A stretch of 22,589 nt of DNA from Methanomicrobiales archaeon (lineage in GTDB: Archaea; Halobacteriota; Methanomicrobia; Methanomicrobiales; Methanomicrobiaceae). The notes under the pieces are model-generated. The model saw only the letters and a program-made list of their open reading frames with translations, was not told where the DNA came from and did not search any database. The DNA lies in NCBI GenBank assembly GCA_012523385.1, contig JAAYIO010000002.1:1-22589 (forward strand), given 5' to 3'. This document shows, piece after piece, positions 1 through 6,835 of the stretch. Position 1 is the stretch's first letter; each line of letters opens with the position of its first letter. The position numbers and the translations under genes are program-made.

Positions 1-1112
1 CCAATTATCTTCACCACCGCTCCGGTCATCGGTATTTCTCTCTCTCTGAAGACTCGGGTGCACGCCCTTCTGTTATCCGCTGCGCAATGTGGAGTAGTTA
101 CGGACGTGAACTGGCATTTACGCCGGTTAACGGGATGCGTGTCAGGGTGTACGGATCGGTGGATCTCTATGAACCGAGTGGCGAGTACAAATTTATTGCG
201 CGAGAGATGGATGAATCAGGCCGTGGAGATCTCTTTCAACTGGTAAGTCAGTGGAAACAGATGCTGGAAAAAGAAGGGCACTTTGCATTATCAAAAAAGA
301 AGCCATTGCCCCGCTACCCACAGGTGGTGGGGGGGGTGACCGCAGCGACGGGTGCCGCACGCCGTGATATTGAAAATGTAATCGCGCGACGGTTTCCGGT
401 GACCATTCTCTTTTCTCCCTGCAGTGTGCAGGGTGCGGGTTCTGAGCGTGAGATTGCAGAGGCCATCGGCGCTCTTGACGGCAAGGCTGATGTGATCATT
501 GTCGGACGAGGAGGGGGATCATTTGAAGACCTCTTTTCCTTTAATCACCCTGAGGTGGTTAGGGCTGTCAGTGCCTGCCGGACACCGGTTGTGAGTGCTG
601 TTGGACATGAGGTTGATACCACCCTTATCGATTATGCCGCAGACGTCCGGGCACCTACCCCGTCTGCTGCAGCAGAACTTGTAGTTCCTGACAATAACGA
701 ACTGGAGCAGGAACTTCAAACGGTTAATCAACGCATAGTACAAAGCACGGACCGATACTTCCGCCGCTTCCAGTCAGCGATTGAGGACTTCCGTCTCAGG
801 CTTCGTCCTGACAGGCTCAGGGTCCATATCTCGCGTGAACAAGAGTATGTTGGTGAAATGAGCCAACGAATCCAGATGCTTGCAGGTCGGGAATGTGAAC
901 GGAATCGTATGATTCTTACTGCAGAACAAACAAAATTGACCGGGCTTGACCCGTATGGCCCCATACGGCGAGGGTATGCTCTTGTCAGGAAGAATGGATT
1001 GCTTGTGCAATCAGTGGAGTCTTTGTGTGCTGATGATGAGGTATTACTCAGCTTCAGGGATGGGTCTGCGCGGGCACATATCAATGAGGTGAAACATGAC
1101 ACAGACATATGA
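1..1112 (+). CDS. xseA: Exonuclease VII large subunit (5'-truncated by window edge)
   Basis: Large, catalytic subunit of exonuclease VII, which degrades single-stranded DNA to oligonucleotides in both directions. The reading frame is open from base 3, so the true start lies upstream; 369 sense codons are visible. The first residues (SGHRYFSL, then FTPVNGMRVRVYGSVDLYEP) match the end of the N-terminal OB-fold. The catalytic core follows with family hallmarks: GRGGGSFEDLFSFN (about base 516), then AVGHEVDTTLIDYAADVRAP and PTPSAAAEL (about base 600-680). A helical region and the C-terminal segment DPYGPIRRGYALV complete it. The stop lies 17 nt inside xseB, implying coupled translation. Exo VII is mainly bacterial, so presence in an archaeon suggests ancient transfer (inference). 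The identification is firm. Confidence 0.95.
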   Translation, partial: NYLHHRSGHRYFSLSEDSGARPSVIRCAMWSSYGRELAFTPVNGMRVRVYGSVDLYEPSGEYKFIAREMDESGRGDLFQLVSQWKQMLEKEGHFALSKKKPLPRYPQVVGGVTAATGAARRDIENVIARRFPVTILFSPCSVQGAGSEREIAEAIGALDGKADVIIVGRGGGSFEDLFSFNHPEVVRAVSACRTPVVSAVGHEVDTTLIDYAADVRAPTPSAAAELVVPDNNELEQELQTVNQRIVQSTDRYFRRFQSAIEDFRLRLRPDRLRVHISREQEYVGEMSQRIQMLAGRECERNRMILTAEQTKLTGLDPYGPIRRGYALVRKNGLLVQSVESLCADDEVLLSFRDGSARAHINEVKHDTDI

Positions 1113-1278
1113 GGAAAATTTAAAGGAACTCAAAGAAATAATTCGGACACTTGAATCAGGAACCGTTGCGCTGGAAGAGATGCTCGTTAACTATGAACGT
1201 GGAATGGAGCTTATAAGAGTCTGTGAAAAAATGCTTGAATCTGCGGAACTGAAGATTGTTCTTCTTCAGGAATCGTGA
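1096..1278 (+). CDS. xseB: Exonuclease VII small subunit
   Basis: Small helical subunit that binds the C-terminal helices of XseA and keeps the nuclease in its normal assembled state. The 60-residue product fits the family pattern: YEENLKELKEIIRTLESG, then LEEMLVNYERGMELIRVCE and a final helix KMLESAEL. This is shorter than typical bacterial XseB (around 80 residues), the loss being at the C-terminus. The ATG lies 17 nt before the xseA stop, so both subunits probably come from one message by translational coupling. The last 68 nt also encode the C-terminus of the convergent DUF371 gene on the other strand. Identification is confident from pattern and position. Confidence 0.93.
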   Translation: MTQTYEENLKELKEIIRTLESGTVALEEMLVNYERGMELIRVCEKMLESAELKIVLLQES

Positions 1279-1699
1279 ATATTTCCATATCAACCGTCAT
1301 TTTTTCCTCCTGTGCCAGTATAGCAATTAGGTTTCGTGGCAGTGTTTTTGCGGTGAAATCAGAATACACCCCGATGGTCCTTTCATCGACATACGAACTT
1401 CTTCTCCAGACCAGATCTGTTGGGTGACTAAGGGTAAGACGGCTACTGCCCCGCGCGGTAATAATGCATGTTTCTGTTCCTGCAGAAAGGGTTGTCACAA
1501 GAACTGCGGCATCTGATGCAATCTCTCTTTTGAACTCAGGACTCAGGTCACATGAGCCTTTGTCAGCATGCACCCCAATGATGCATGTTCCCGTGGGAGT
1601 GAGATATTCTTCCTTGGTAATCTCGAATGTTGACTGATGTAGTGCCCTGACATTCGGGTGACCGCTACAGACCAGTCTTTCACAGAGTTTTTTTTCCAT
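1211..1699 (-). CDS. DUF371 family protein
   Basis: Conserved archaeal protein of unknown function, about 162 residues. I recognise the DUF371 pattern: CSGHPNVRALHQSTFEITKE near the N-terminus, then LTPTGTCIIGV, ITARGSSRLTLSHPTDLVWR, and RRSSYVDERTIGV with DFTAKTLPRNLIAIL near the end. I chose the ATG at 1699 rather than the TTG one codon upstream. There is no obvious Shine-Dalgarno, but an AT-rich TTTGAATATT about 25 bp upstream would suit a leaderless transcript. The gene is divergent from the zinc-protein gene at 1770 and convergent with xseB, which it overlaps by 68 nt. The overlapped tail, IPEEEQSSVPQIQAFFHRLL, is outside the conserved core. Its cellular role is unknown. Confidence 0.85.
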   Translation of the reverse strand: MEKKLCERLVCSGHPNVRALHQSTFEITKEEYLTPTGTCIIGVHADKGSCDLSPEFKREIASDAAVLVTTLSAGTETCIITARGSSRLTLSHPTDLVWRRSSYVDERTIGVYSDFTAKTLPRNLIAILAQEEKMTVDMEIFTIPEEEQSSVPQIQAFFHRLL

Positions 1700-1769
1700 C
1701 AATGGAGATACTGTTTGATGGGAATATTCAAATCACTACCCCTTTTCAGGTTAGGTTAATCTTTGTAGA

Positions 1770-2363
1770 ATGCGAATAACATACCCAATGATGTATGAAG
1801 TACACTGTCCCATTTGTGGGGAAGAGACGACCCACCGTATCCTGAAGGAGTCATCTGACCTTCTGGTCCAGTGTGATATATGCAGCCATGTACATCACGT
1901 AACGTGTCCTCCCACTCCTAAACCGTTGTTTATCCGGGCAATTATCAGTGATGAAGACCGCTCACTGGTTGGAACCATTGAACTGAGTGAATCAGATAAA
2001 GTTCTAATTGGGGATTTTTTTGTTGCTGAAATAGGAGATGAGGATTATAATGTTGAGGTATGTGGTATCGAAGCGGGCTTCCGTCGTCCGTCCCGTGCAC
2101 GGGCACCAGATATCACTGCTCTCTGGACACGGGTCATTGACAGTGTCGTCGCCAAGATCTCCGTTCACGATGGCATGCGCACGATTCCCTGTTATGTTCG
2201 CTGTGAAGGTGAACGTGATTTTCAGATTGGGGCGATAGAGACTATCGATGATATGAATGTGCGTATAAGTCACATCAAACTGCGAAACGGTTCGATGATG
2301 AGAAAAGAGGGGTGGAAAGCATATGCCCGGAAAATACGCAGGGTGTATGGCACCCGCCTATAA
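1770..2363 (+). CDS. HVO_0476-type archaeal zinc-finger protein
   Basis: A 197-residue archaeal protein. It begins with a zinc-ribbon-like module (VHCPICGEETTHRILKE, then QCDICSHVHHVTCP) holding CPxC and CDxC pairs around residues 13-39. The remainder is a predicted beta-rich region with segments resembling an OB or SH3-type barrel and a basic C-terminus ending KAYARKIRRVYGTRL. This architecture resembles the HVO_0476 zinc-finger family. Nucleic-acid binding is a reasonable guess from the zinc module and basic tail but is not shown. In-frame ATGs at 1788 and 1791 are possible alternative starts, and none has a clear Shine-Dalgarno. Its 3' end overlaps the convergent thioredoxin-like gene by 6 nt. 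Confidence 0.8.
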   Translation: MRITYPMMYEVHCPICGEETTHRILKESSDLLVQCDICSHVHHVTCPPTPKPLFIRAIISDEDRSLVGTIELSESDKVLIGDFFVAEIGDEDYNVEVCGIEAGFRRPSRARAPDITALWTRVIDSVVAKISVHDGMRTIPCYVRCEGERDFQIGAIETIDDMNVRISHIKLRNGSMMRKEGWKAYARKIRRVYGTRL

Positions 2364-2624
2364 CCAGACATATTTTTTAATTTTTTCTTCAAGAACAGTG
2401 CCCGGGGTTATGCTCTCCATTCGTTCTTTTTCTTTTCCGTGAACAAGAATAAGAATGGTAGGTGTAACTTTCAGGGCATATTTCTGAATGACTCCTTCTG
2501 TTTTCCTTGCATCAATATCGGTAATGGTAACTCCCAGTTTCTCAACAATTTTCTGGTTGATCTCCTTTTGTTCATCACAACCGGGGCATCCGTCCTGATG
2601 GAAACACAGTATCTCAACTGACAT
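2358..2624 (-). CDS. Thioredoxin/glutaredoxin-like protein with CPGC active site
   Basis: Small (88-residue) thioredoxin-fold protein, probably a cytoplasmic disulfide reductase or redox partner. It opens with a beta strand, SVEILCFHQDGCPGC, giving the CxxC active site at Cys13 and Cys16. The cis-proline motif VTPT follows at residue 55, and a charged C-terminal helix ends it. The size is that of the compact archaeal thioredoxin/glutaredoxin group. A longer upstream reading exists, but its extra residues do not look like protein of this fold, so I start at the ATG at 2624. That ATG has no Shine-Dalgarno but has a TATA-like element about 23 bp upstream. Substrate unknown. Confidence 0.82.
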   Translation of the reverse strand: MSVEILCFHQDGCPGCDEQKEINQKIVEKLGVTITDIDARKTEGVIQKYALKVTPTILILVHGKEKERMESITPGTVLEEKIKKYVWL

Positions 2625-2642
2625 ACTGGTAAAAATGGGGGG

Positions 2643-2652
2643 ATAATATATG
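2643..2652 (-). promoter_or_regulatory. TATA-like element for the thioredoxin-like gene
   Basis: Read on the minus strand, this is CATATATTAT, centred about 23 bp before the ATG at 2624. The distance fits an archaeal TATA box driving a leaderless or near-leaderless transcript. No BRE was convincingly identified. Confidence 0.35.
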
Positions 2653-2664
2653 AAACTGTTTGTT

Positions 2665-3342
2665 TCAGACGATCTGGAGGATCGTGATATCCGCAGAGGC
2701 ATAACCATACTGAACAGTCAGAGTGTCGTTACCTTTTCCGACAATCTTTGCCATTCTGGTGGTAATGGTTTCCGGTGCTGTTTCATTGCCGAGGACAACC
2801 TCAGGCTGAGGTGCAAATCCCAGAGGAATCCACATGCCAACTGCTGCTTGTGAATAGTTCCCATCGATAAGGTTGTACTGCTCAGCGGTCATCTCACGTA
2901 CCATGGTCTTTCCGAATGGAAATAAAACGGTTTTTGTTCCTTTTTCGCCCAGCCCAATTGCGCCTTCAGCAATAGCTGTCATCTCCGGTTCAAAGAGAGC
3001 ATAGGATGTGGAACCTACGGGGTACATATACACGTTAATCGGCACGATGAAATCGGTATAATTTGAACCGATCACCATCTGTAGGGGTTGTGAAACGCCT
3101 CCCGCCACACCCTCTTTTTCAATTACTGCCTGGTCCGATGAAAGCACAGGTATCCCGGTGTCATCGCGGATGGTGTAACTGACAACAATCCCATTTCCAT
3201 CTTTTGCTGTTTTAAATATGTCGAAAAAACCCATGGTGAGGGAAAACCCAGCCACACACGCTATCAGAATGAAGACAATAAATGCCTGTGTGAGGCTTTT
3301 GTTCCAGTCTTGTTTTTTCTTTGCGCTCTTCTTAGTTGCCAT
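2665..3342 (-). CDS. Membrane-anchored FKBP-like protein
   Basis: Predicted 225-residue protein. It has a lysine-rich cytoplasmic N-terminus (ATKKSAKKKQDWNK), one hydrophobic segment at residues 17-39 (FIVFILIACVAGF), and an external domain. That domain starts GIVVSYTIRDDTG and later has AIGLGEKGTKTVLFPFG, which resemble the strand order and the GMkvGEk-type segment of FKBP/SlyD-type prolyl isomerases, including an insert region. The normal FKBP signature is only partly preserved, so enzyme activity is uncertain and this could be another beta-rich surface protein. I start at the ATG at 3342. The in-frame upstream extension runs into the promoter region of the divergent hsp20 gene. A possible TATA element lies about 35 bp upstream. 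Confidence 0.6.
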   Translation of the reverse strand: MATKKSAKKKQDWNKSLTQAFIVFILIACVAGFSLTMGFFDIFKTAKDGNGIVVSYTIRDDTGIPVLSSDQAVIEKEGVAGGVSQPLQMVIGSNYTDFIVPINVYMYPVGSTSYALFEPEMTAIAEGAIGLGEKGTKTVLFPFGKTMVREMTAEQYNLIDGNYSQAAVGMWIPLGFAPQPEVVLGNETAPETITTRMAKIVGKGNDTLTVQYGYASADITILQIV

Positions 3343-3504
3343 TAGTATTGTTTCAACTCTTTTCACTATTAAACATGTATATTGGTGTAGGGATTTTTGA
3401 TGCCATTGTGGTTTTAATGCTGGATACATTTATCTCATCTACTGAGGGTATCAGTAGGAGTTGGTCCGAGACCGAAAAGGCTGTGACCAAAAAGAGATCT
3501 AATT

Positions 3505-3961
3505 GTGACTCAAAAAAGAAGATATCCGTTTGACCTTTTCTGGAACGATCTTGATGAAATAATGGCAGAGTGGGAGTCACGTGTGCAGAACACGTTGGCT
3601 GCCGGAGCATCACTCCCTTCCATGGTTGGGACGGCATTGTGAAGGGAATTTAGGGTTGATGTACGCGAAGATATAACCGAAGTACTTGTCGTTGCGGACC
3701 TCCCGGGTGTAGATAAAAAAGATGTTATTATCCGGTTAAAAAAATCCCATGAACCTGGTAATTTCTGTTTCGGGCGGCACAGAACATGAAGTACATGATT
3801 ATCATACACATGAGCGCCTTTCCGGAAATATGCGCCGCATTGTAACCCTTCCAACAGAAGTCATCGACGAAGATGCCAGTGCATCTTTCCTCAACGGCGT
3901 GCTTGAAGTCCGCCTCAGAAAGGTAATCCCTGAGTTAGGGAATGTTATTCCCGTTGATTAC
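3505..3961 (+). pseudogene. Hsp20/alpha-crystallin small heat-shock protein gene, disrupted
   Basis: Small heat-shock chaperone gene with lesions. From a GTG at 3505 the frame reads TQKRRYPFDLFWNDLDEIM and stops at TGA 3640-3642. The same frame continues REFRVDVRED and VLVVADLPGVDKKDVIIRL, the conserved start of the alpha-crystallin domain. In the run of seven A (3738-3744) the sense moves to the +1 frame. With one A removed it reads RLKNPMNLVISVSGG. The rest of the domain follows: MRRIVTLPTEV, ASFLNGVLEVRLRK and an IPV tail near 3958. A TAC at 3959-3961 sits where a stop would be expected, so the frame runs on into the CBS-ParB gene. The lesions are seen directly; whether they are decay, recoding or sequencing error is open. 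Confidence 0.85.
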
Positions 3962-4018
3962 CATTTTTCCTGTATGCCGGGGACACTCCCGAATCATTAT
4001 GACTCTCCGGAAGCAATA

Positions 4019-4813
4019 ATGAAAACAATGGACAAAAAAAAGGTCCGCGACTATATGACCTATGATGTTGTCTCCATTGATACGAAGGGGACTGCAAAGG
4101 ACGTTATTAATGCTATTCGCGATACTAATCACGATGGATTTCCGGTAATTGATGATAGGAAAGTGGTTGGGTACGTCTCTGCCCGTGATCTTCTCTTTGT
4201 GTATCCTCATACGCCGATTGAGAAGATCATGTCCCGCCACCTGATAGTCGCCGCTCCTGATATGGATATCAATGACGCTGCCCGCGTGATATTCAGGTCA
4301 GGTATCCAGAAGCTTCCGGTGGTTGATGAGGACGCCAATCTCATTGGCATTATATCAAATGCTGATGTAATTCGATCTCAGATTGAACATGTTTCGCCGG
4401 ATAAGGTGTTTAAATTCATTGATACCCTTCGACAACTGCATGATATTGAACCCGCACTCGTCAGGGAACGAGTCATCATTGCGAATCTTCTCCCCACTCA
4501 GTCAAAAATCTATCAGGATGAACTCGAAGGGAGAATGTATGAAATTAAAAAAGGACTCGCCGAACCTCTCATCGTTGTCCGGCGGCCGGGGAGGCTGATA
4601 CTGGTAGACGGTCATCACCGTGCTGTTGCAGCGCACCGTCTTGGTATAAAAGAACTTGAAGCCTATATTATTGAAATTGATGAAGACATTGAACTCGGTC
4701 TTGAACGAACCGCACGCGAGATGAAACTTTCAACCCTTGATGACATCAAAATAATGGATTATGCCCGGCATCCCCTTGTTGCCCTGACACATCGTCTGCT
4801 CAAGCAGAATTAG
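4019..4813 (+). CDS. CBS-pair and ParB-like domain protein
   Basis: 264-residue protein with two CBS domains and a ParB/sulfiredoxin-fold domain. CBS1 spans about residues 9-60 (VRDYMTYDVVSIDTKGT ... ARDLLF). CBS2 spans about 68-120 (IEKIMSRHLIVAAPDMDIND ... SNADVIRS). The ParB-like part (about 150-225) carries VDGHHRAVAAHRLG. CBS pairs usually bind adenine nucleotides. DGHHR-containing ParB-fold proteins include DNA-partition proteins and, in archaea, the ADP-dependent serine kinase SerK, so a kinase is as plausible as a DNA-binding role. I use the ATG at 4019; the frame is also open upstream into the broken hsp20. Its stop codon overlaps the stop of the convergent gene. Confidence 0.85.
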   Translation: MKTMDKKKVRDYMTYDVVSIDTKGTAKDVINAIRDTNHDGFPVIDDRKVVGYVSARDLLFVYPHTPIEKIMSRHLIVAAPDMDINDAARVIFRSGIQKLPVVDEDANLIGIISNADVIRSQIEHVSPDKVFKFIDTLRQLHDIEPALVRERVIIANLLPTQSKIYQDELEGRMYEIKKGLAEPLIVVRRPGRLILVDGHHRAVAAHRLGIKELEAYIIEIDEDIELGLERTAREMKLSTLDDIKIMDYARHPLVALTHRLLKQN

Positions 4814-5991
4814 GACCCTGAACAGTGGGTTTCATAATCCTGATTCAGATAATCCTCGGTGACCACGCTCTGCTCCGGAATGACTGCTTCCGGCCAGATT
4901 CTTGTTTTTGAATGGACAATAGTGCCCTGTTTTATTACGGAACGAGGGCCGATTACGGTGTCATTTTCTATATTACACTGTCCCCGTACTGCCGCTTCAT
5001 TATCAATAATGCTCCCGCTGATAGTGGTATCTGCTCCAATGTGGACATTATTGTAAATGGATGATGAAAATATTTTGACTCCCTCTCGGATGACACACCC
5101 GTTTCCGAGAGACGTGTATGGCCCGATTATTACCCTGCTTCCGATAACTGTGCCCGAACCAATAGAGACCGGCCCAATAATCTTTGAATTCTCACCGATA
5201 ACGACACCATCACCGAAATGAACGGGCCCATGAACCGTTGCGCCCTTGATCGTGATGTCACCGGATATATTGGTATATGACATCTCCTGCAACTTCCAGT
5301 GTTCTGCTTCACGCAGGGAACGCGGACTTCCGACATCTGACCAGTTCCCGCGTGCAAGCCAGCCTGAAATATGGGTGTCCTGCCGTTCCATGAGTGCAGG
5401 GAAGAGATCCTTGGCAAAGTCAAATTTGGTATTTTCAGGGATGTGTTCAAAGATTTTAGGATTGCATACATACATGCCGGTACTCGCGAGATTCGAGAAA
5501 ATCTGACCCGGTGATGGTTTCTCGGCAAATCGCATAATCGTATAATCCACATCTATCTCTGCAATCCCGTATTCTGAGGGCTCATTAATAGAGATGAGAC
5601 CGATTGAGACGATTGCATCACCGCGGAGATGCTCACGATAAAACTGGAGGAGATCGATGTTTGTTATATGGTCTCCGCCCACCACCAAAAAGGGTGAATC
5701 ATTGAGATATTCTTCAGCATTTTTTACACTCCCTGCAGTGCCCAGTTTCACGGGGTCACGGACATACGTTATTTCAGCACCGAAGAGGGAGCCGTCACCA
5801 AGGATATTTTGAATATCGTCCCCTTTGTAGCCGAGTGTGATAACAATGTCCGTAAATCCAAGATTTGCCAGATGATCAACGAGATGAATGATCGAAGGGG
5901 TATTGACAATGGGAATGCAGGGTTTTGGGCGTTCAAAAGTCAGCGGGCGCAGACGCGTCCCTTCCCCGCCACACATGATGCATACCTTCAT
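4810..5991 (-). CDS. NDP-sugar pyrophosphorylase with left-handed beta-helix
   Basis: Nucleotidyltransferase making NDP-sugars from a sugar 1-phosphate and NTP, probably feeding glycan or glycoprotein synthesis. The N-terminal Rossmann-like domain has the signature GGEGTRLRPLT at residues 8-18 with Lys23 (RPKP), GGDH at 105-108, EKP at 157-159 and WSDVG at 217-221. From about residue 245 to 375 there are repeated hexapeptide motifs (FGDGVVIG, SIGSGTVIG, NIENDTVIG) forming a left-handed beta-helix, as in GlmU-like and mannose-1-phosphate guanylyltransferase-like enzymes. The base and sugar specificity cannot be read from sequence. I start at MKVCIMCGG (ATG 5991), where the fold begins; ATGs further upstream add non-conserved residues. 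393 residues. Confidence 0.88.
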   Translation of the reverse strand: MKVCIMCGGEGTRLRPLTFERPKPCIPIVNTPSIIHLVDHLANLGFTDIVITLGYKGDDIQNILGDGSLFGAEITYVRDPVKLGTAGSVKNAEEYLNDSPFLVVGGDHITNIDLLQFYREHLRGDAIVSIGLISINEPSEYGIAEIDVDYTIMRFAEKPSPGQIFSNLASTGMYVCNPKIFEHIPENTKFDFAKDLFPALMERQDTHISGWLARGNWSDVGSPRSLREAEHWKLQEMSYTNISGDITIKGATVHGPVHFGDGVVIGENSKIIGPVSIGSGTVIGSRVIIGPYTSLGNGCVIREGVKIFSSSIYNNVHIGADTTISGSIIDNEAAVRGQCNIENDTVIGPRSVIKQGTIVHSKTRIWPEAVIPEQSVVTEDYLNQDYETHCSGS

Positions 5992-6093
5992 ACAACACAT
6001 GTTGTCGTACTTCGGGTTAAATCCTGCCGGTATGGTGTATTCAGCTATGACCATATCGATAGAATAACATAGGGCTCCCCCCATTCACCTGAT

Positions 6094-6576
6094 ATGGAAC
6101 ATGAAACCTTTTCCTGTACGATGTGCGGGAAATGCTGTTTTGGAATGGGTAAATATATCCGGCTTGTGGGTCAGATGGGGATGAATCAGGTTGTTGTCCG
6201 GCATGATATCAGTAATGAAACCGTGTATGCAACGATACCCCGCAGATACCGTGATGATTTTGATTTTGGTGAGGCACGTTTGGTTACCGAAGGGCGGTGC
6301 CCTTTTCTTATCGAGGAGGACGGGTTGTATCCCTGTATGATATATGATTCCGCCCCAAAGTTCTGCAAAGATTTCGTGTGTTGCAAAATGAAGGTCTTTG
6401 ATACGGCGGGGAAATTGGTTGCACGGGTTAATGGGCAATGTTCTGTTATTTCAGATGATCTCGGGTTCTCAGAATGGTGGAAAAAAACCATTGCAATTCT
6501 TCCGAATGAGAACTGGGAAAAGCATGCTTCATCCATTCTTGAACAAAATGGGTATCGAGTCGTTTGGTATGACTGA
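6094..6576 (+). CDS. YkgJ-family cysteine-cluster protein
   Basis: 160-residue cytoplasmic protein with the N-terminal pattern FSCTMCGKCCFGMGKY (Cys8, Cys11, Cys14, Cys15) typical of the YkgJ / zinc- or iron-chelating cysteine-cluster family. More cysteines come mid-protein: GRCPFL, LYPCMIY, and APKFCKDFVCCKMK. The ligand is usually inferred to be zinc or an Fe-S cluster; the function is unknown. The gene is divergent from the NDP-sugar gene, 102 bp away. Its stop overlaps the start of the next small Cys-rich gene by 8 nt (ATGACTGA), suggesting the two are co-translated. No clear Shine-Dalgarno is seen before the ATG. Confidence 0.85.
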   Translation: MEHETFSCTMCGKCCFGMGKYIRLVGQMGMNQVVVRHDISNETVYATIPRRYRDDFDFGEARLVTEGRCPFLIEEDGLYPCMIYDSAPKFCKDFVCCKMKVFDTAGKLVARVNGQCSVISDDLGFSEWWKKTIAILPNENWEKHASSILEQNGYRVVWYD

Positions 6577-6835
6577 TACAAAATATCGCGTGGTGGAGGC
6601 TACCGGCGGCATGATTCAGTGCCTGCCAAAAAAAGAAGAGGAGATCATCCGTTGCAGGTTCTGTATCCATTCAAAACAGTTCAGGCAGGACGGCAGATGG
6701 GTGCCTTCACCGGCGCGGGCATTCTGCCTTGCCACGCGTATAACAACAAAGGTTGATTTCAGCCATGTGTCTGCGGTATGTTGCGATGATATGGCGGGTA
6801 AGGGGTTTTCAAGTATCATGAACATCATTAGCTGA
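6569..6835 (+). CDS. Small cysteine-rich protein, unknown function
   Basis: Predicted 88-residue soluble protein beginning MTDTKYRVVEATGG. It contains a CxxC (IIRCRFCIHSKQF), a single Cys (ARAFCLATRI) and a CC pair (SAVCCDD), five cysteines that could bind a metal. I do not recognise a family. The ATG overlaps the end of the upstream YkgJ-type gene by 8 nt in a different frame, an arrangement typical of translational coupling, so the two metal-binding-type proteins probably act together (inference). The 3' end overlaps cobQ on the opposite strand by 27 nt. Support comes from the overlap geometry and the spaced cysteines. Confidence 0.65.
   Translation: MTDTKYRVVEATGGMIQCLPKKEEEIIRCRFCIHSKQFRQDGRWVPSPARAFCLATRITTKVDFSHVSAVCCDDMAGKGFSSIMNIIS

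Noticed and set aside
58..246. Open frame of 62 codons inside xseA
   Set aside because: It lies in another frame within the conserved OB-fold region of xseA and has no family resemblance.
728..1108. 126-codon minus-strand frame inside xseA
   Set aside because: Fully within conserved xseA sequence and without a plausible start or family match.
3640..3642. TGA in hsp20 as a selenocysteine codon
   Set aside because: Small heat-shock proteins do not use selenocysteine, no SECIS-like structure was evident, and a second lesion (A7) follows in the same gene.
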